33,099 nt of DNA from Glycomyces buryatensis (GCF_004912275.1 NZ_STGY01000030.1:1-33099), one strand, 5' to 3'. Shown: positions 23,761 to 32,341, counted from the stretch's first letter. Numbers and translations: made by a program. Notes: generated by a model from the letters alone, not told the origin.

Positions 23761-23806
23761 CGGGGCCTTCCGGTGCCGGGCACTGCACGGCATCCGGGAG
23801 GCCCCG
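23761..23806 (-). terminator. Strong hairpin after the alpha-galactosidase gene
   Basis: CGGGGCCT at 23761-23768 pairs with AGGCCCCG at 23799-23806. The stem continues with CCGG/CCGG and TGCCG/CGGCA around a nine-base loop. It begins 11 nt after the galactosidase stop and lies before the B12 operon promoter. No T-run follows, which is common for actinobacterial terminators. Confidence 0.65.
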
Positions 23807-23817
23807 CGTCTCCTTCA

Positions 23818-25869
23818 TCACCGCACCGCGAAGATCCGGGCGACGGGTCCGGCGGGCACCTCGACCACCGGCGCGCCTTCGGCCGTGCGAATCTTCCACT
23901 CCGGCAAGGCGACCGGATAGACCTGCTCCCAGGTTCGTCCGCGCAGCCCCGGCAGCGTGATCTCCGCGGCCTCGCCGCGCGACCACAGCGCCAGCAGCGA
24001 CTCCGAACCCGCGTCCAGTTGCAGCGCGATCACGTCGTCGTCCCAGCCCGGAAGGCCCAGCGGCCACACCGGGTGCGCCTCGGCGATGCGGTGGCGCCAG
24101 TCCTTGTGGAGCGCAACGGCTTCGCGCACCAGCGCCGAACGTTCGGCGCTGAGCCCGCCCAGGAACCCGGAGAGGTAGAGCCGGCCCATGACGCCCGCCG
24201 TCATCGCGAACGCCGTCTCCTCGATGCTCATCGACTCGGCCGGATAGGCCCAGTTCCCGGCCTGCTCGGGGGTGACGCTCGCGGGCGCGGCGGCGGCGAT
24301 CGCCGCGTACCGCCGGAAGTCCTGCTGGTCGCTGGTGGACTGGAGGTGCGCCACGGACAGCAGGTTGTAATCCATGCGCATCCCGCCCGAGGAACAGCTC
24401 TCGAACAGCACCTCCGGGTGCCGCGCTTGGGCGTCGCTGAGCCAGTCGCGGAAGGCCCGGGTGTGCCCCAGGAGCCCGGCCCCGGGCCCGTCGGTGTCCA
24501 CGTCGGTGCCGACGCCCGAGTTCACGTTGTAGTCGAGCTTGAAGAACTCGATCCCGAACTCTGCCACGAGCCGGTCCACGGCCTCGTCCAGATGGGCGCG
24601 CGCCGCCGGGTGCCGGAAGTCGAGCTGGAAATGCCCGGTCTCGCTGACGCGCTGGCCGAACCGCCGGAAGAAGGCCTCCTCGGGCAGCTGCCGCCCCGCC
24701 GCCGCCTGCTCGCCGACCGCCTCGGGTTCGAGCCAGATCCCGGGTCGCATCCCCTTGGCGCGGATCGCCTCGATGAGCGAGATGAGGCCGCCGGTGAACA
24801 GCCCGGGGACCTCGTGCCAGTCACCCGAATCCGTCCACCAGTTGCCAGTGCCGTACCACCCGGCGTCGATGCAGAAGTACTCCGCGCCCGCTTCCGCCGC
24901 CGCCTCGATGAGCGGCAGTTCCTTCTCCGTCGACGGACCGGCCATGAGCGTGTTCATGAAGTCGTTGTAGACCAACGGAAGCCGCGCATCCACCGGGCGC
25001 ATTTCGCGGATCGCGCGCCGGTAGTCGGTGAGCGCCGCGAAGGCCGCGTCCCGCCCGCCGTCCGCGACGCAGAACCCGGCGGGCACCGTCGTGAACTCGT
25101 CGCCGGGAGCCAGGCGCCGAGCGAACTGGTGGTAGAGGTCGGTCGGGCCGTACACGCCGATGGTGACCATGCCTTCGTTCTGCGACGCCTCCCAGTGCCA
25201 GCCCGCGCTGGTCTCGACCTGCCACGCGATCGAAGGCCCGTCATTGATCGCGAGGACCCCGGTCGGCAGGTACTCGCCGCTCGAGAAGGACCCGTGGCTG
25301 GTCACCGCGAAGTTCCCTCGATTGCGCCGGCCGTGGAACTCCGGGTTGACATTCGGCAGCAGCTCCGCGATCGGACGCTGCTGCCAGCGCCCTTCGGCGA
25401 GCCATTCGCTTTCGCCCCAGAGCAAGTCGTGCGCCCCCTCCGGGACGGACACGAGGCCGGAGCTCACATTGAGGAGCATGAGCTCGTTCTCGGAACCGTT
25501 GCGAACGGTGTGCCGGATCTGGACCCCCGGCCCGGCCGCCCGGAAGACGCTGGTCACTTCGAGGCCGCTCTCCGGTTCGTGCTGGCGAATCCGCAGCTCG
25601 TCGCCGACCACTTCGTGACCGGTGTATCGCAGCCGCAGCCCGGCCCCCCAGAGCAGGAGGCTCTGGTTGTGGCGGGCGCGTTGCTCTCCGGCGGTGCTCA
25701 CGTCGACGATCGCCGTGGATGCGGCAATCGACGGGGCGTCGGGGCCGGTCGCCCAGTGGACGAGCCGGACGGGGTGGTCGTCACCGTGGTCGAACCGCAG
25801 GTGCAGTCCGGGGGGAGCCCACTCGATGGCGGGTTCGCGGTCGCGGTGCTGCGGGTCGGTCGATGTCAC
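23818..25869 (-). CDS. GH36 alpha-galactosidase
   Basis: The 683-residue protein hydrolyses terminal alpha-galactosides such as melibiose or raffinose-type sugars. An N-terminal beta-sandwich (about 1-280) precedes a TIM barrel with DAGWYG at 335-340, GIWLEPEAV at 377-385, the nucleophile Asp446 in FFKLDYN, ESCSSGGMRMDY at 490-501 and the acid/base Asp514 in STSDQQD; a C-terminal beta domain ends at ARIFAVR. No signal peptide is seen, so it should act on sugar already imported. The GTG at 25869 has GGAG 7-8 nt upstream. It is divergent from the ABC importer operon, which probably brings in its substrate. Confidence 0.92.
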   Translation of the reverse strand: MTSTDPQHRDREPAIEWAPPGLHLRFDHGDDHPVRLVHWATGPDAPSIAASTAIVDVSTAGEQRARHNQSLLLWGAGLRLRYTGHEVVGDELRIRQHEPESGLEVTSVFRAAGPGVQIRHTVRNGSENELMLLNVSSGLVSVPEGAHDLLWGESEWLAEGRWQQRPIAELLPNVNPEFHGRRNRGNFAVTSHGSFSSGEYLPTGVLAINDGPSIAWQVETSAGWHWEASQNEGMVTIGVYGPTDLYHQFARRLAPGDEFTTVPAGFCVADGGRDAAFAALTDYRRAIREMRPVDARLPLVYNDFMNTLMAGPSTEKELPLIEAAAEAGAEYFCIDAGWYGTGNWWTDSGDWHEVPGLFTGGLISLIEAIRAKGMRPGIWLEPEAVGEQAAAGRQLPEEAFFRRFGQRVSETGHFQLDFRHPAARAHLDEAVDRLVAEFGIEFFKLDYNVNSGVGTDVDTDGPGAGLLGHTRAFRDWLSDAQARHPEVLFESCSSGGMRMDYNLLSVAHLQSTSDQQDFRRYAAIAAAAPASVTPEQAGNWAYPAESMSIEETAFAMTAGVMGRLYLSGFLGGLSAERSALVREAVALHKDWRHRIAEAHPVWPLGLPGWDDDVIALQLDAGSESLLALWSRGEAAEITLPGLRGRTWEQVYPVALPEWKIRTAEGAPVVEVPAGPVARIFAVR

Positions 25870-25916
25870 TATATTTCTCCACTTTGGATCATTGCGTACA
25901 TACGAGTCAACGAACC

Positions 25917-25945
25917 AAGCTATCCGCAGGCCCGGGCGAACACAA
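25917..25945 (-). promoter_or_regulatory. Candidate promoter of the alpha-galactosidase gene
   Basis: TTGTGT (25945-25940) and TAGCTT (25922-25917) are separated by 17 bp on the minus strand, placing the start about 40 nt before the GTG. The -10 fits TAnnnT. A second TTGACT at 25910-25905 has no convincing -10. Confidence 0.35.
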
Positions 25946-26153
25946 GAGCCGAAGCCACAAAAGTCCGATGAATCTGACTCACACTTTGATCAAATCGATG
26001 AATGCATCGGTCTATTTACCCTCAAACATGGCATCAGAATCAAACCCGGGCCAACACTCACCTCGATAGATTTGATGTTTCCGCTGCATGCCTTCCATAT
26101 GAACCGGACCCCGGCGACGAGGACTTTTTATGACGGTTTGCTAAAGATCGGGG

Positions 26154-26163
26154 TAAGCGCTTG
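26154..26163 (+). promoter_or_regulatory. LacI-family operator-like palindrome
   Basis: TAAGCGCTTG contains the perfect palindrome AAGCGCTT (26155-26162) with the central CG typical of LacI-family operators. It overlaps the TTGACA box at 26161-26166, so a bound repressor would block RNA polymerase. A related string, TAGCGCGCGCAAG, lies at 26198-26210, just after the expected start site. Confidence 0.55.
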
Positions 26164-26190
26164 ACAAATGGGACTTGGGGTTGATAGACA
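26161..26190 (+). promoter_or_regulatory. Candidate promoter of the sugar ABC operon
   Basis: A consensus TTGACA at 26161-26166 is followed after 18 bp by TAGACA at 26185-26190. The leader to the ATG at 26288 would be about 90 nt. The -10 is a partial match only. Confidence 0.5.
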
Positions 26191-26287
26191 TGGCGACTAG
26201 CGCGCGCAAGTACTCGTTCACATGGGAAGAGACGTCCATCGGCGGGAAGCGCCACACCCTCCATCCCCCAATCGAAGTGAGAGCTCA

Positions 26288-27538
26288 ATGAAGAGACGAC
26301 TCGTGATCGCGGTCGGCGCGGCATTGCCCGTCAGCGCCTGCGGATTCATCGGCGGCGGCGAAGACACCGACGACGGCACCCTCCGGTTCTGGCTCTCCGG
26401 CGACGCCAACCAGGGCGGCGGATTCCAGCACATGGCCGAGAAGTACGAAGAGGAGACCGGCGTCAAGGTCCAGATCGACGACGTCCCCTACGACGACTTC
26501 GACACCCGGCTGCGCAACGCCGCCCAGGCCGACGGCCTCCCCGACCTGGCCCGCCTCACCACGATCGACCCGATCTGGCTGAACCAGCTCCAGGACCTGA
26601 AGCCGATCGCCGAGGAAGCCGGCATTATGGAACACCTCCTGGTGGAGAACGGGGAAGGCGCGATCCCCACGCTGCCGACCGACCTCACCGCCGTCGGACT
26701 GTTCATCAACAAGAGCCTCTTCGACGAGGCCGGCGTCGCCTACCCGGCCAGCGCCGACGAGATCTGGACCTGGGACGAGTTCATCACCGCCCTCGAAGAG
26801 GTCCAGACCGGAACCGGCGCCCGCTACGGCATGGTCATGGACGCCTCCTCCCACCGCCTGCGGTCCTTCATGTACCAGTTCGGCAGCGACGGCTTCGTCA
26901 AGGGCGACGACTGCACCTTCACCACCGACGACCAGGCCGCCACCGCCCTGGAGTTCTTCGCGGACATCAACGACGACAAGATCATGCCGCGCTCGGTGTG
27001 GGTCTCGGGCGACGACCCGAACGCCCTGTTCAAGAGCGGCCAGGTCGCGGCCTACTACTCGGGTTCCTGGCAGGTCGCCGACTTCAACCAGAACATCACC
27101 GACTTCGAGTGGGCCTCGGTCTACATGCCCGCCCAGGAGCGCCGCGCCACCAACGCCGGCGGCGGCCGCATGGTGGCCTTCAATGGCGCGAAGGCCGAGG
27201 CGGCGTACGACTTCATCACCTGGCTCTTCAAGAGCGAGAACTACATCGAGCTGTCCGAGACGTCCGGCTTCCTGCCCGTGATCGAGGGACTCGACATCGA
27301 CTACGGGGACTCGCAGGCGAGCTTCGACGTGTACAACGACGAGATCGCGAATTCCGACCCGATCTCCAGCTACCAGGAGAGCTCGCAGCTGGAGATGGTC
27401 TATTCAGGCCAGACCCAGACGTCCGAGGGCGACGCGGTCACCGACGAGGCGATCAAGCTCGCCAACGGGGAACAGGACGTCCCCACGACGATCCAGAACA
27501 TCCTCGACACGCTCAACGAATCTCTCAGCTGCGAGTAG
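26288..27538 (+). CDS. Sugar ABC transporter substrate-binding lipoprotein
   Basis: The 416-residue protein is a family 1 extracellular solute-binding lipoprotein. The signal peptide is short: MKRRLVIAVGAALPVSAC, with a lipobox VSAC and the lipidated Cys18. The mature part has the usual features: LRFWLSGD, the PDLARLTTIDP strand, TDLTAVGLFINKSLFDEAG, and GQVAAYYSGSWQV. It should sit outside the membrane and hand oligosaccharides to the two permeases that follow. The ATG at 26288 was chosen over an upstream in-frame ATG at 26222 because it starts a real signal peptide. Likely ligand is an alpha-galactoside from its divergent partner; unproven. Confidence 0.9.
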   Translation: MKRRLVIAVGAALPVSACGFIGGGEDTDDGTLRFWLSGDANQGGGFQHMAEKYEEETGVKVQIDDVPYDDFDTRLRNAAQADGLPDLARLTTIDPIWLNQLQDLKPIAEEAGIMEHLLVENGEGAIPTLPTDLTAVGLFINKSLFDEAGVAYPASADEIWTWDEFITALEEVQTGTGARYGMVMDASSHRLRSFMYQFGSDGFVKGDDCTFTTDDQAATALEFFADINDDKIMPRSVWVSGDDPNALFKSGQVAAYYSGSWQVADFNQNITDFEWASVYMPAQERRATNAGGGRMVAFNGAKAEAAYDFITWLFKSENYIELSETSGFLPVIEGLDIDYGDSQASFDVYNDEIANSDPISSYQESSQLEMVYSGQTQTSEGDAVTDEAIKLANGEQDVPTTIQNILDTLNESLSCE

Positions 27539-27541
27539 ATC

Positions 27542-28480
27542 TTGACCGTCACCGCGACCCAAGAGGAGCGGCGCCCCGCGCCCGCCGCCGCGCCGAGTAA
27601 GCGCTCGGGACGGCGGCGGGTGCAGTACCGCACCGCGCCGCTCATGCTCGGCGGCATCAGCATCGTCCTGTTCCTCATCTTCTTCGTGTGGCCCGGAAGC
27701 CTGGGCCTGCTCTACTCCTTCACCGACTACTCGGGAGTCGGTACCTACGAGTTCGTCGGCCTGGAGAACTACCAGAACCTCTTCGGCGATCCGACGTTCT
27801 ACGAGGCCCTGACACGCACGCTCGTGTTCGCCGCGCTCAGCGTCCCGCTCATGTACGTCATGTCCCTGACGATCGCCGCGCTCCTGGTCAGCAACTACAC
27901 CAAGGGCAAGGCCGCCGCGAAGATCATCTTCTTCTTCCCGTGGCTCATCTCCCCCATCGTCGCCGGTGTCATCTGGCGCTGGATGTTCGGTGAGAGCTTC
28001 GGATTCGTCAACTACGTCATCACCACGCTCGGGGCCGATCCGCTGGCATGGCAGACCGACGCGGATCTGGCGCTGATGGTCGTCGTCATGGCCGGGACCT
28101 GGGGCGGGACGGCGTTCAACATGCTGCTGTTCATCGCGGCGCTGAAGAACGTCCCGCGCGCCTATTACGAGGCCGCCGAGCTCGACGGGGCGAACGGGTG
28201 GCAGCGGTTCCGCCACATCACCCTGCCGTGCATCGCGCCGACCTCGTTCATGGTCGTGCTGCTGTCCTCATTGGGCGCCATGAAGGAGTTCGCGATGGTG
28301 CAGTCGCTCAACGGCGGCGGTCCCGGCACCTCCAACACGTTCCTGATCCAGTACATCTACGAGACCGGCTTCGGCAAGGCGCAGGTCGGATACGCCAGCG
28401 CGGTCTCCATGGTCCTGCTGGTCATCCTGCTTTCCATTGCGCTGCTGCAACTGTGGGTCAACCGGAGGCGAACCGTATGA
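27542..28480 (+). CDS. Sugar ABC transporter permease (MalF/UgpA type)
   Basis: The 312-residue inner-membrane protein has a first helix at about 35-54 and five more. The cytoplasmic loop for the ATPase, EAAELDGANG with RHITLP after it, is at about 208-227. The N-terminal 25 residues are polar and Arg/Pro-rich. It begins with TTG at 27542, only 3 nt after the binding-protein stop; no other start nearby fits. It overlaps the next permease in ATGA. It is one half of the transmembrane channel; no ATP-binding gene lies in the locus, so a shared MsiK-type ATPase probably energises it. Confidence 0.92.
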   Translation: MTVTATQEERRPAPAAAPSKRSGRRRVQYRTAPLMLGGISIVLFLIFFVWPGSLGLLYSFTDYSGVGTYEFVGLENYQNLFGDPTFYEALTRTLVFAALSVPLMYVMSLTIAALLVSNYTKGKAAAKIIFFFPWLISPIVAGVIWRWMFGESFGFVNYVITTLGADPLAWQTDADLALMVVVMAGTWGGTAFNMLLFIAALKNVPRAYYEAAELDGANGWQRFRHITLPCIAPTSFMVVLLSSLGAMKEFAMVQSLNGGGPGTSNTFLIQYIYETGFGKAQVGYASAVSMVLLVILLSIALLQLWVNRRRTV

Positions 28481-29352
28481 GCGCCCTGACGAAGACCCGT
28501 CCACCGGCGACTCGCAAGTCCCGCAGGACTCGCGAGGCCGCCAGCGCCATCCCCATGTCCACGTTCATGTGGGCCCTGGCCGCCCTCTACGCGTTCCCGC
28601 TGATCTGGTTCCTGCTCAGCGCGTTCAAGCCCGGCAGCGAGCTGTTCACCTACCCGCTCACGATCCTGCCCGAGGACCCGACCACGGCCGGGTTCGAGCA
28701 GGCCTGGGATCGGTTCGACTTCGCCCTGTACTTCTCCAACACGCTCGCCGTGGCGGTGACGACCACCGTCCTGACGGTCTTTGCGAGCGCCATGACCGGC
28801 TATGCGCTGGCGAAGTACCAGCAGTACCGGTGGGTGAAGGTCTTCTTCGTGTGCCTCCTGGCGACCACGATGCTCCCGACCGAGGTGATCCTGTCGCCGA
28901 CGTTCGTGGTGATTCGCGACCTGGGCATGTACAACACGATGGCCGGTCTGGTGGTCCCGTCGATCCTGACGGCGACCGGGGTGTTCATGTTCCGGCAGTT
29001 CTTCGTGTCCATTCCGGACGACCTCATCGAGGCGGCGCGGATCGACGGCGCGCGGGAGGTGGGGATCTTCTTCCGGATCATGCTGCCGATGTCGCGCCCG
29101 ATCATCATGACGCTGGCGATCTTCTCGTTCCAGTGGCGTTGGAACGATTACATCTGGCCGCTCATCGTCGTCGGCGAGCAGCGCAAGTTCACGTTGCAGA
29201 TCGCCTTGCGCAGCATCGTGGGCGCGGAGAACATCGACTGGCCGCTGCTGCTGGCGGCGTCGGTCCTGTCGATCCTGCCGCTGGTGCTGATCTATCTGGT
29301 GTTCCAGAAGTACGTCATGAACGAGGATCTGAATGCGGGACTCAAGGACTGA
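28477..29352 (+). CDS. Sugar ABC transporter permease (MalG/UgpE type)
   Basis: The 291-residue inner-membrane protein has about six helices, with the first at 25-45. The signature loop EAARIDGARE followed by FRIMLPMSRPI lies at about 187-209, and the string FQWRWNDYIWPLIV is typical of MalG-like permeases. The ATG overlaps the previous stop (ATGA) with GGAGG 8 nt upstream. It pairs with the preceding permease. Its last codons overlap the start proposed for the next gene by 20 nt. Confidence 0.93.
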   Translation: MSALTKTRPPATRKSRRTREAASAIPMSTFMWALAALYAFPLIWFLLSAFKPGSELFTYPLTILPEDPTTAGFEQAWDRFDFALYFSNTLAVAVTTTVLTVFASAMTGYALAKYQQYRWVKVFFVCLLATTMLPTEVILSPTFVVIRDLGMYNTMAGLVVPSILTATGVFMFRQFFVSIPDDLIEAARIDGAREVGIFFRIMLPMSRPIIMTLAIFSFQWRWNDYIWPLIVVGEQRKFTLQIALRSIVGAENIDWPLLLAASVLSILPLVLIYLVFQKYVMNEDLNAGLKD

Positions 29353-31060
29353 GACGGACTCGCGGTTCGTCGCCCTCGTGACCGAGGCGGCGGACGCGCA
29401 CGCGAAGCAGGTGTTGGACGGGGCTGCGAGTGTCACGGCCGGTCCCGTCCACCACCGAAAGGTCATGTGGGACGTGGGGGCGCTCGTCGCCTGCTGCGTG
29501 AATCCGGGCTCGGCCCTGCACGGATCGGAGCGGGCGGCCGCGGCGGCACTGGGGCTGGCCGAGTACCTGGAGTCGATGCAGGGCCCGGAGGGTCTGTTCG
29601 ACGGCGAGAATCTGGCCTCACCGCCGGACACGGCATTCACGATCAACGACCTGTGCGACGCGTATGCGCTGCTGAACGGGACCGCCGATCCGTTGCTGGG
29701 CAAGGTCGCCGCGGCCTTGGAGCGGATCGCGGTGGCGGCGGCGCAGCCGCTGCTGCACGGCGGGGTCCACACGCCGAACCACCGCTGGGAGCTGTGCGCG
29801 GCGCTGGCGCGACTGCACCGGCACTGGCCGGACGAGCGGCTGGTGGCGCGGGTCGACCAGTGGCTGGCCGAGGGCGTGGACATCGCGGCCGACGGCATGT
29901 ACTCGGAGCGCAGCGCCATCTACGCACTGTACGTCTCGAACCCGTCATTGACGGCGATCGGCCTGGAGCTGGACCGGCCGAAGCTGCTGGACGCGGTGTG
30001 CCGCAACCTGGAAGCGATCATGGGGACGACGCTGCCGGACGGCACGGTCGAAACGGTCCACTCCAGACGGCAGGACCAGCGGGGCACGATCGACCTGACC
30101 GGGTTCCTGATGCAGTTCCGGCGCTTCGCGATCGCGCGCGACCGGGGCGATTTCGCCGGTGCGGTGGCCGAGATTCTGGAGTCGCCGCTGGCCGACCCGG
30201 CGCGCGCGTTGACGGAGATCCTGCTGGATCCGGCCCTGGCCGGACCGGTGCCGCAGTCCGTGCCGAGCGGTCCGATCCGGGCGCTCTTCCCGTCATCGTC
30301 GCTGGCCGTGGTGCGCGACGGGGTCTTCTACGCCAGCGTGTACGGCGGCTCGGACTACGCCGAGCAGGGCCGCATCCGCTCGGGGCTGGCCTCGAATCCG
30401 ACGTTCCTGCGCATGGCGGGCGGCGCGGCGGTCCTCGATGCGGTGCGGCTGTCGCGGGACTTCTTCGGCCTGGGCCCCTTCCGGTCCGACGGGCTCAGAG
30501 CGGACGATGACGGGACGCTGTTGCTGCGGGAGACGGTCAGTGCGTCCTACTACGGGCCGCTCCCCGACTCCAGTCTCCGCTCCGACGGCGACTACGAGCT
30601 GGCCGACGAGGGTCGCTTCTCGGCGGCGATGGACTTCGCCCGTCGTCCGTCCACAGAGGTGGAAATGACGACGCGACTGCGGGTGCGCATCGCCGACGGG
30701 GCGGTCGAGCTCACCTGCGAGGCGGACCCGGCCCGGGTTCGCCAGACACTCGAGCTCACCTTTAAGGCGGGGGGCGACCTCACCGGAGTCCGCGAGGCGT
30801 CCGTGACGGGATGCCAAGAGCCCGAAGGGAACGCCTTCGCATACCGATGCGGCGAGGACATAATCGAGGCGACGGTGAACGGCGCGGCCCCGGGGCCGGC
30901 CGGCACGCCCGCCTACCACCCCGGCGAGGACTACACCCACCTGTCCGGCACCGACGCGATCGACGGAGCCAAAGTCCACATTCCACTGGGTAGCCACGGC
31001 CCCACGACGGTTCTCCTAAAGCATCGAACCGCGTCCCGAACCGCGGATTCCGAGGAGTGA
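29333..31060 (+). CDS. Uncharacterised 575-residue protein, possible polysaccharide lyase/hydrolase fold
   Basis: I do not recognise a named family. The N-terminal ~280 residues look like an all-helical (alpha/alpha) toroid: paired helices, HTPNHRWELCAALA with Asn149, His150 and Arg151, and GMYSERSAIYAL with Tyr190. The C-terminal half is strand-rich, like the beta-sandwich that follows such toroids in heparinase II/III-type and related lyases, where Asn, His, Arg and Tyr are catalytic. There is no signal peptide, so it should act in the cytoplasm. It overlaps the permease stop by 20 nt, so it belongs to the sugar importer operon. A GTG at 29379 is an alternative start. Function on an imported oligosaccharide is inference. 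Confidence 0.8.
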   Translation: MRDSRTETDSRFVALVTEAADAHAKQVLDGAASVTAGPVHHRKVMWDVGALVACCVNPGSALHGSERAAAAALGLAEYLESMQGPEGLFDGENLASPPDTAFTINDLCDAYALLNGTADPLLGKVAAALERIAVAAAQPLLHGGVHTPNHRWELCAALARLHRHWPDERLVARVDQWLAEGVDIAADGMYSERSAIYALYVSNPSLTAIGLELDRPKLLDAVCRNLEAIMGTTLPDGTVETVHSRRQDQRGTIDLTGFLMQFRRFAIARDRGDFAGAVAEILESPLADPARALTEILLDPALAGPVPQSVPSGPIRALFPSSSLAVVRDGVFYASVYGGSDYAEQGRIRSGLASNPTFLRMAGGAAVLDAVRLSRDFFGLGPFRSDGLRADDDGTLLLRETVSASYYGPLPDSSLRSDGDYELADEGRFSAAMDFARRPSTEVEMTTRLRVRIADGAVELTCEADPARVRQTLELTFKAGGDLTGVREASVTGCQEPEGNAFAYRCGEDIIEATVNGAAPGPAGTPAYHPGEDYTHLSGTDAIDGAKVHIPLGSHGPTTVLLKHRTASRTADSEE

Positions 31061-31156
31061 AGGCGCGCAAGGCGACCGCAAGTTTCTAGCGCAGTCGGTA
31101 TCGGCGCCTCGGACAACGGTCGGGCAAAGCCGTGCTCCCCTTCGAGACGAGCCCGC

Positions 31157-32212
31157 TCAGTGCTCGGCCCGTGGCGGCCCGGTGGTGCCGCGGACGACGA
31201 GTTTGGAGTCCAGGACGACCTCGCGGGAGTCCAGGCCGCCCTGTTCGAGGCGCTCGACGGCGCTGCGCACCGCGTACGTGCCGATCCGATCGGCGTCCTG
31301 GCGGACGGTCGTCAGATCGAGCTGCGACAGGTGCGAGAGGTGGCTGTCGTCGTAGCCGACCACCGAGACCTGGCCGGGCACGTCGACGCCTCCGCGGCTG
31401 AGCGAGTGGATGAGCCCGAAGGCGCAGCGGTCGTTTCCGGCGAGCACGGCGGTGGGCAGGTCGTCCTCGCCGAGCAGCAGCTGCCCGGCGTCGATCCCCG
31501 CGTCCTCGGTGTGGTGGCCGGGGATGACGCGGATGAATTCGTCGAGCTTGTGGCGGCGCATGGCGGTCCGATAGGCGCGGCGCCGGTCGACCGAGCCCGA
31601 CTCCCGGTCGCCGTCGATGTGCACGATGCGGCGGTGCCCGAGTTCGACCAGGTAGTCCACGGCCTGCCGCACGCCCTTGCCCTCGGCGGTGTGGACGCTG
31701 TCGAGCATGGCCCCGGCGAGCCGGCGGCCGACCAGCACCGTGGGCACGCCCGCCGAATACCGTTCGAGCTGCGCCGCGTCCGCGCTGCTGCCGAGCAGGA
31801 TCAGCGCCTCGCAGCGGTGGTCGAGGAGGGCGCCGACGGCCTTGCGCTCATCGCGGCCGGGCGTGGTCGCCGAGAGCAGGACGTCGTAGCCGAGCCGTTC
31901 GGCCTCGGGGTAGATGGCCTTGATGAGGTCGACGTGGAACGGCTGGTCGACGTTCATCATCACGCCCAGAGCCCGGCTGCGGCCCCTGGCCAGCAGCTGG
32001 GCCGCGCTGTCGGGCCGATAACCCAGCTCGTCGGCGATGCGGAGGATGCGCTTACTGGTTTCGGCCCCGGCGCCCGGTTTACCCCGGAGGACGAGAGAGA
32101 CGAGGGTGCGCGACACGCCGGCCTGCGAGGCCACGTCGTCCATCGTCGGACGGTTTCGAGGCGCCGGGGAGGAGGACCCCACCTCGCGTTGCGAGGGAAC
32201 GCCGTTCGTCAT
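31157..32212 (-). CDS. LacI-family transcriptional regulator
   Basis: The 351-residue DNA-binding protein starts at ATG 32212 with GGAGGAG 6 nt upstream. The LacI helix-turn-helix and hinge are at residues 22-72 (TMDDVASQAGVSRTLVSLVL, then ELGYRPDSAAQLLARGRS). The periplasmic-binding-like effector domain follows: ALGVMMNVD, GHRRIVHIDGD, AVLAGNDRCAFGLI, and SVVGYDDSHLSHL. It is divergent from the iolC-like gene and convergent with the sugar operon. Its neighbour suggests inositol genes as targets, but the LacI-type palindrome before the ABC operon keeps that operon possible. An open extension to 32302 is not supported by a ribosome-binding site. Confidence 0.92.
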   Translation of the reverse strand: MTNGVPSQREVGSSSPAPRNRPTMDDVASQAGVSRTLVSLVLRGKPGAGAETSKRILRIADELGYRPDSAAQLLARGRSRALGVMMNVDQPFHVDLIKAIYPEAERLGYDVLLSATTPGRDERKAVGALLDHRCEALILLGSSADAAQLERYSAGVPTVLVGRRLAGAMLDSVHTAEGKGVRQAVDYLVELGHRRIVHIDGDRESGSVDRRRAYRTAMRRHKLDEFIRVIPGHHTEDAGIDAGQLLLGEDDLPTAVLAGNDRCAFGLIHSLSRGGVDVPGQVSVVGYDDSHLSHLSQLDLTTVRQDADRIGTYAVRSAVERLEQGGLDSREVVLDSKLVVRGTTGPPRAEH

Positions 32213-32263
32213 CCCTGCTCCTCCATCGTTCGGTCGCAAGCGTATTTCAAGTTGGTTCGAGCC

Positions 32264-32293
32264 TTGACGCCCACCTCCGGCCACTACTATAGT
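32264..32293 (+). promoter_or_regulatory. Candidate promoter of the iolC-like gene
   Basis: TTGACG at 32264-32269 and TATAGT at 32288-32293 are separated by 18 bp. The expected start is near 32300. The -10 lies within an ACTATAGT palindrome at 32286-32293. Confidence 0.55.
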
Positions 32294-32302
32294 CCACAAC
32301 AC

Positions 32303-32341
32303 TGAAGCGCGTTAGTAGAGCGCGACAGTCGAGCGCGAGAA
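32303..32341 (+). repeat. Three GCGCG-centred direct repeats, 13-bp period
   Basis: GCGCG occurs at 32307, 32320 and 32333, exactly 13 bp apart, each in a context close to TnRAGCGCGWnAR: TGAAGCGCGTTAG, TAGAGCGCGACAG, TCGAGCGCGAGAA. The array starts just after the predicted transcription start of the iolC-like gene and ends before its AAGGAGGTG. A multi-copy regulator site is likely. Confidence 0.65.

Larger units (their letters stand above)
25870..26287. other. AT-richer divergent intergenic region
   Basis: This 418-bp stretch holds no gene. Its composition is visibly lower in GC than its surroundings between about 25880 and 26160. It includes a perfect palindrome TTTGATCAAA at 25985-25994 and, two bases on, an inverted repeat CGATG-AATG-CATCG at 25996-26009, besides the promoters and operator listed separately. 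These are plausible sites for regulators of the galactosidase and importer genes. Confidence 0.55.

Noticed and set aside
23716..25971. A 751-codon plus-strand open frame opposite the alpha-galactosidase
   Set aside because: Its composition (Arg/Pro/Gly/Val-rich) and the complete GH36 active-site motifs on the other strand show it is a shadow.
31148..31166. CGAGC/GCTCG hairpin between the sugar operon and the LacI gene as a bidirectional terminator
   Set aside because: Only five pairs, and it runs into the end of the LacI gene; no stronger stem is seen in 31061-31156.
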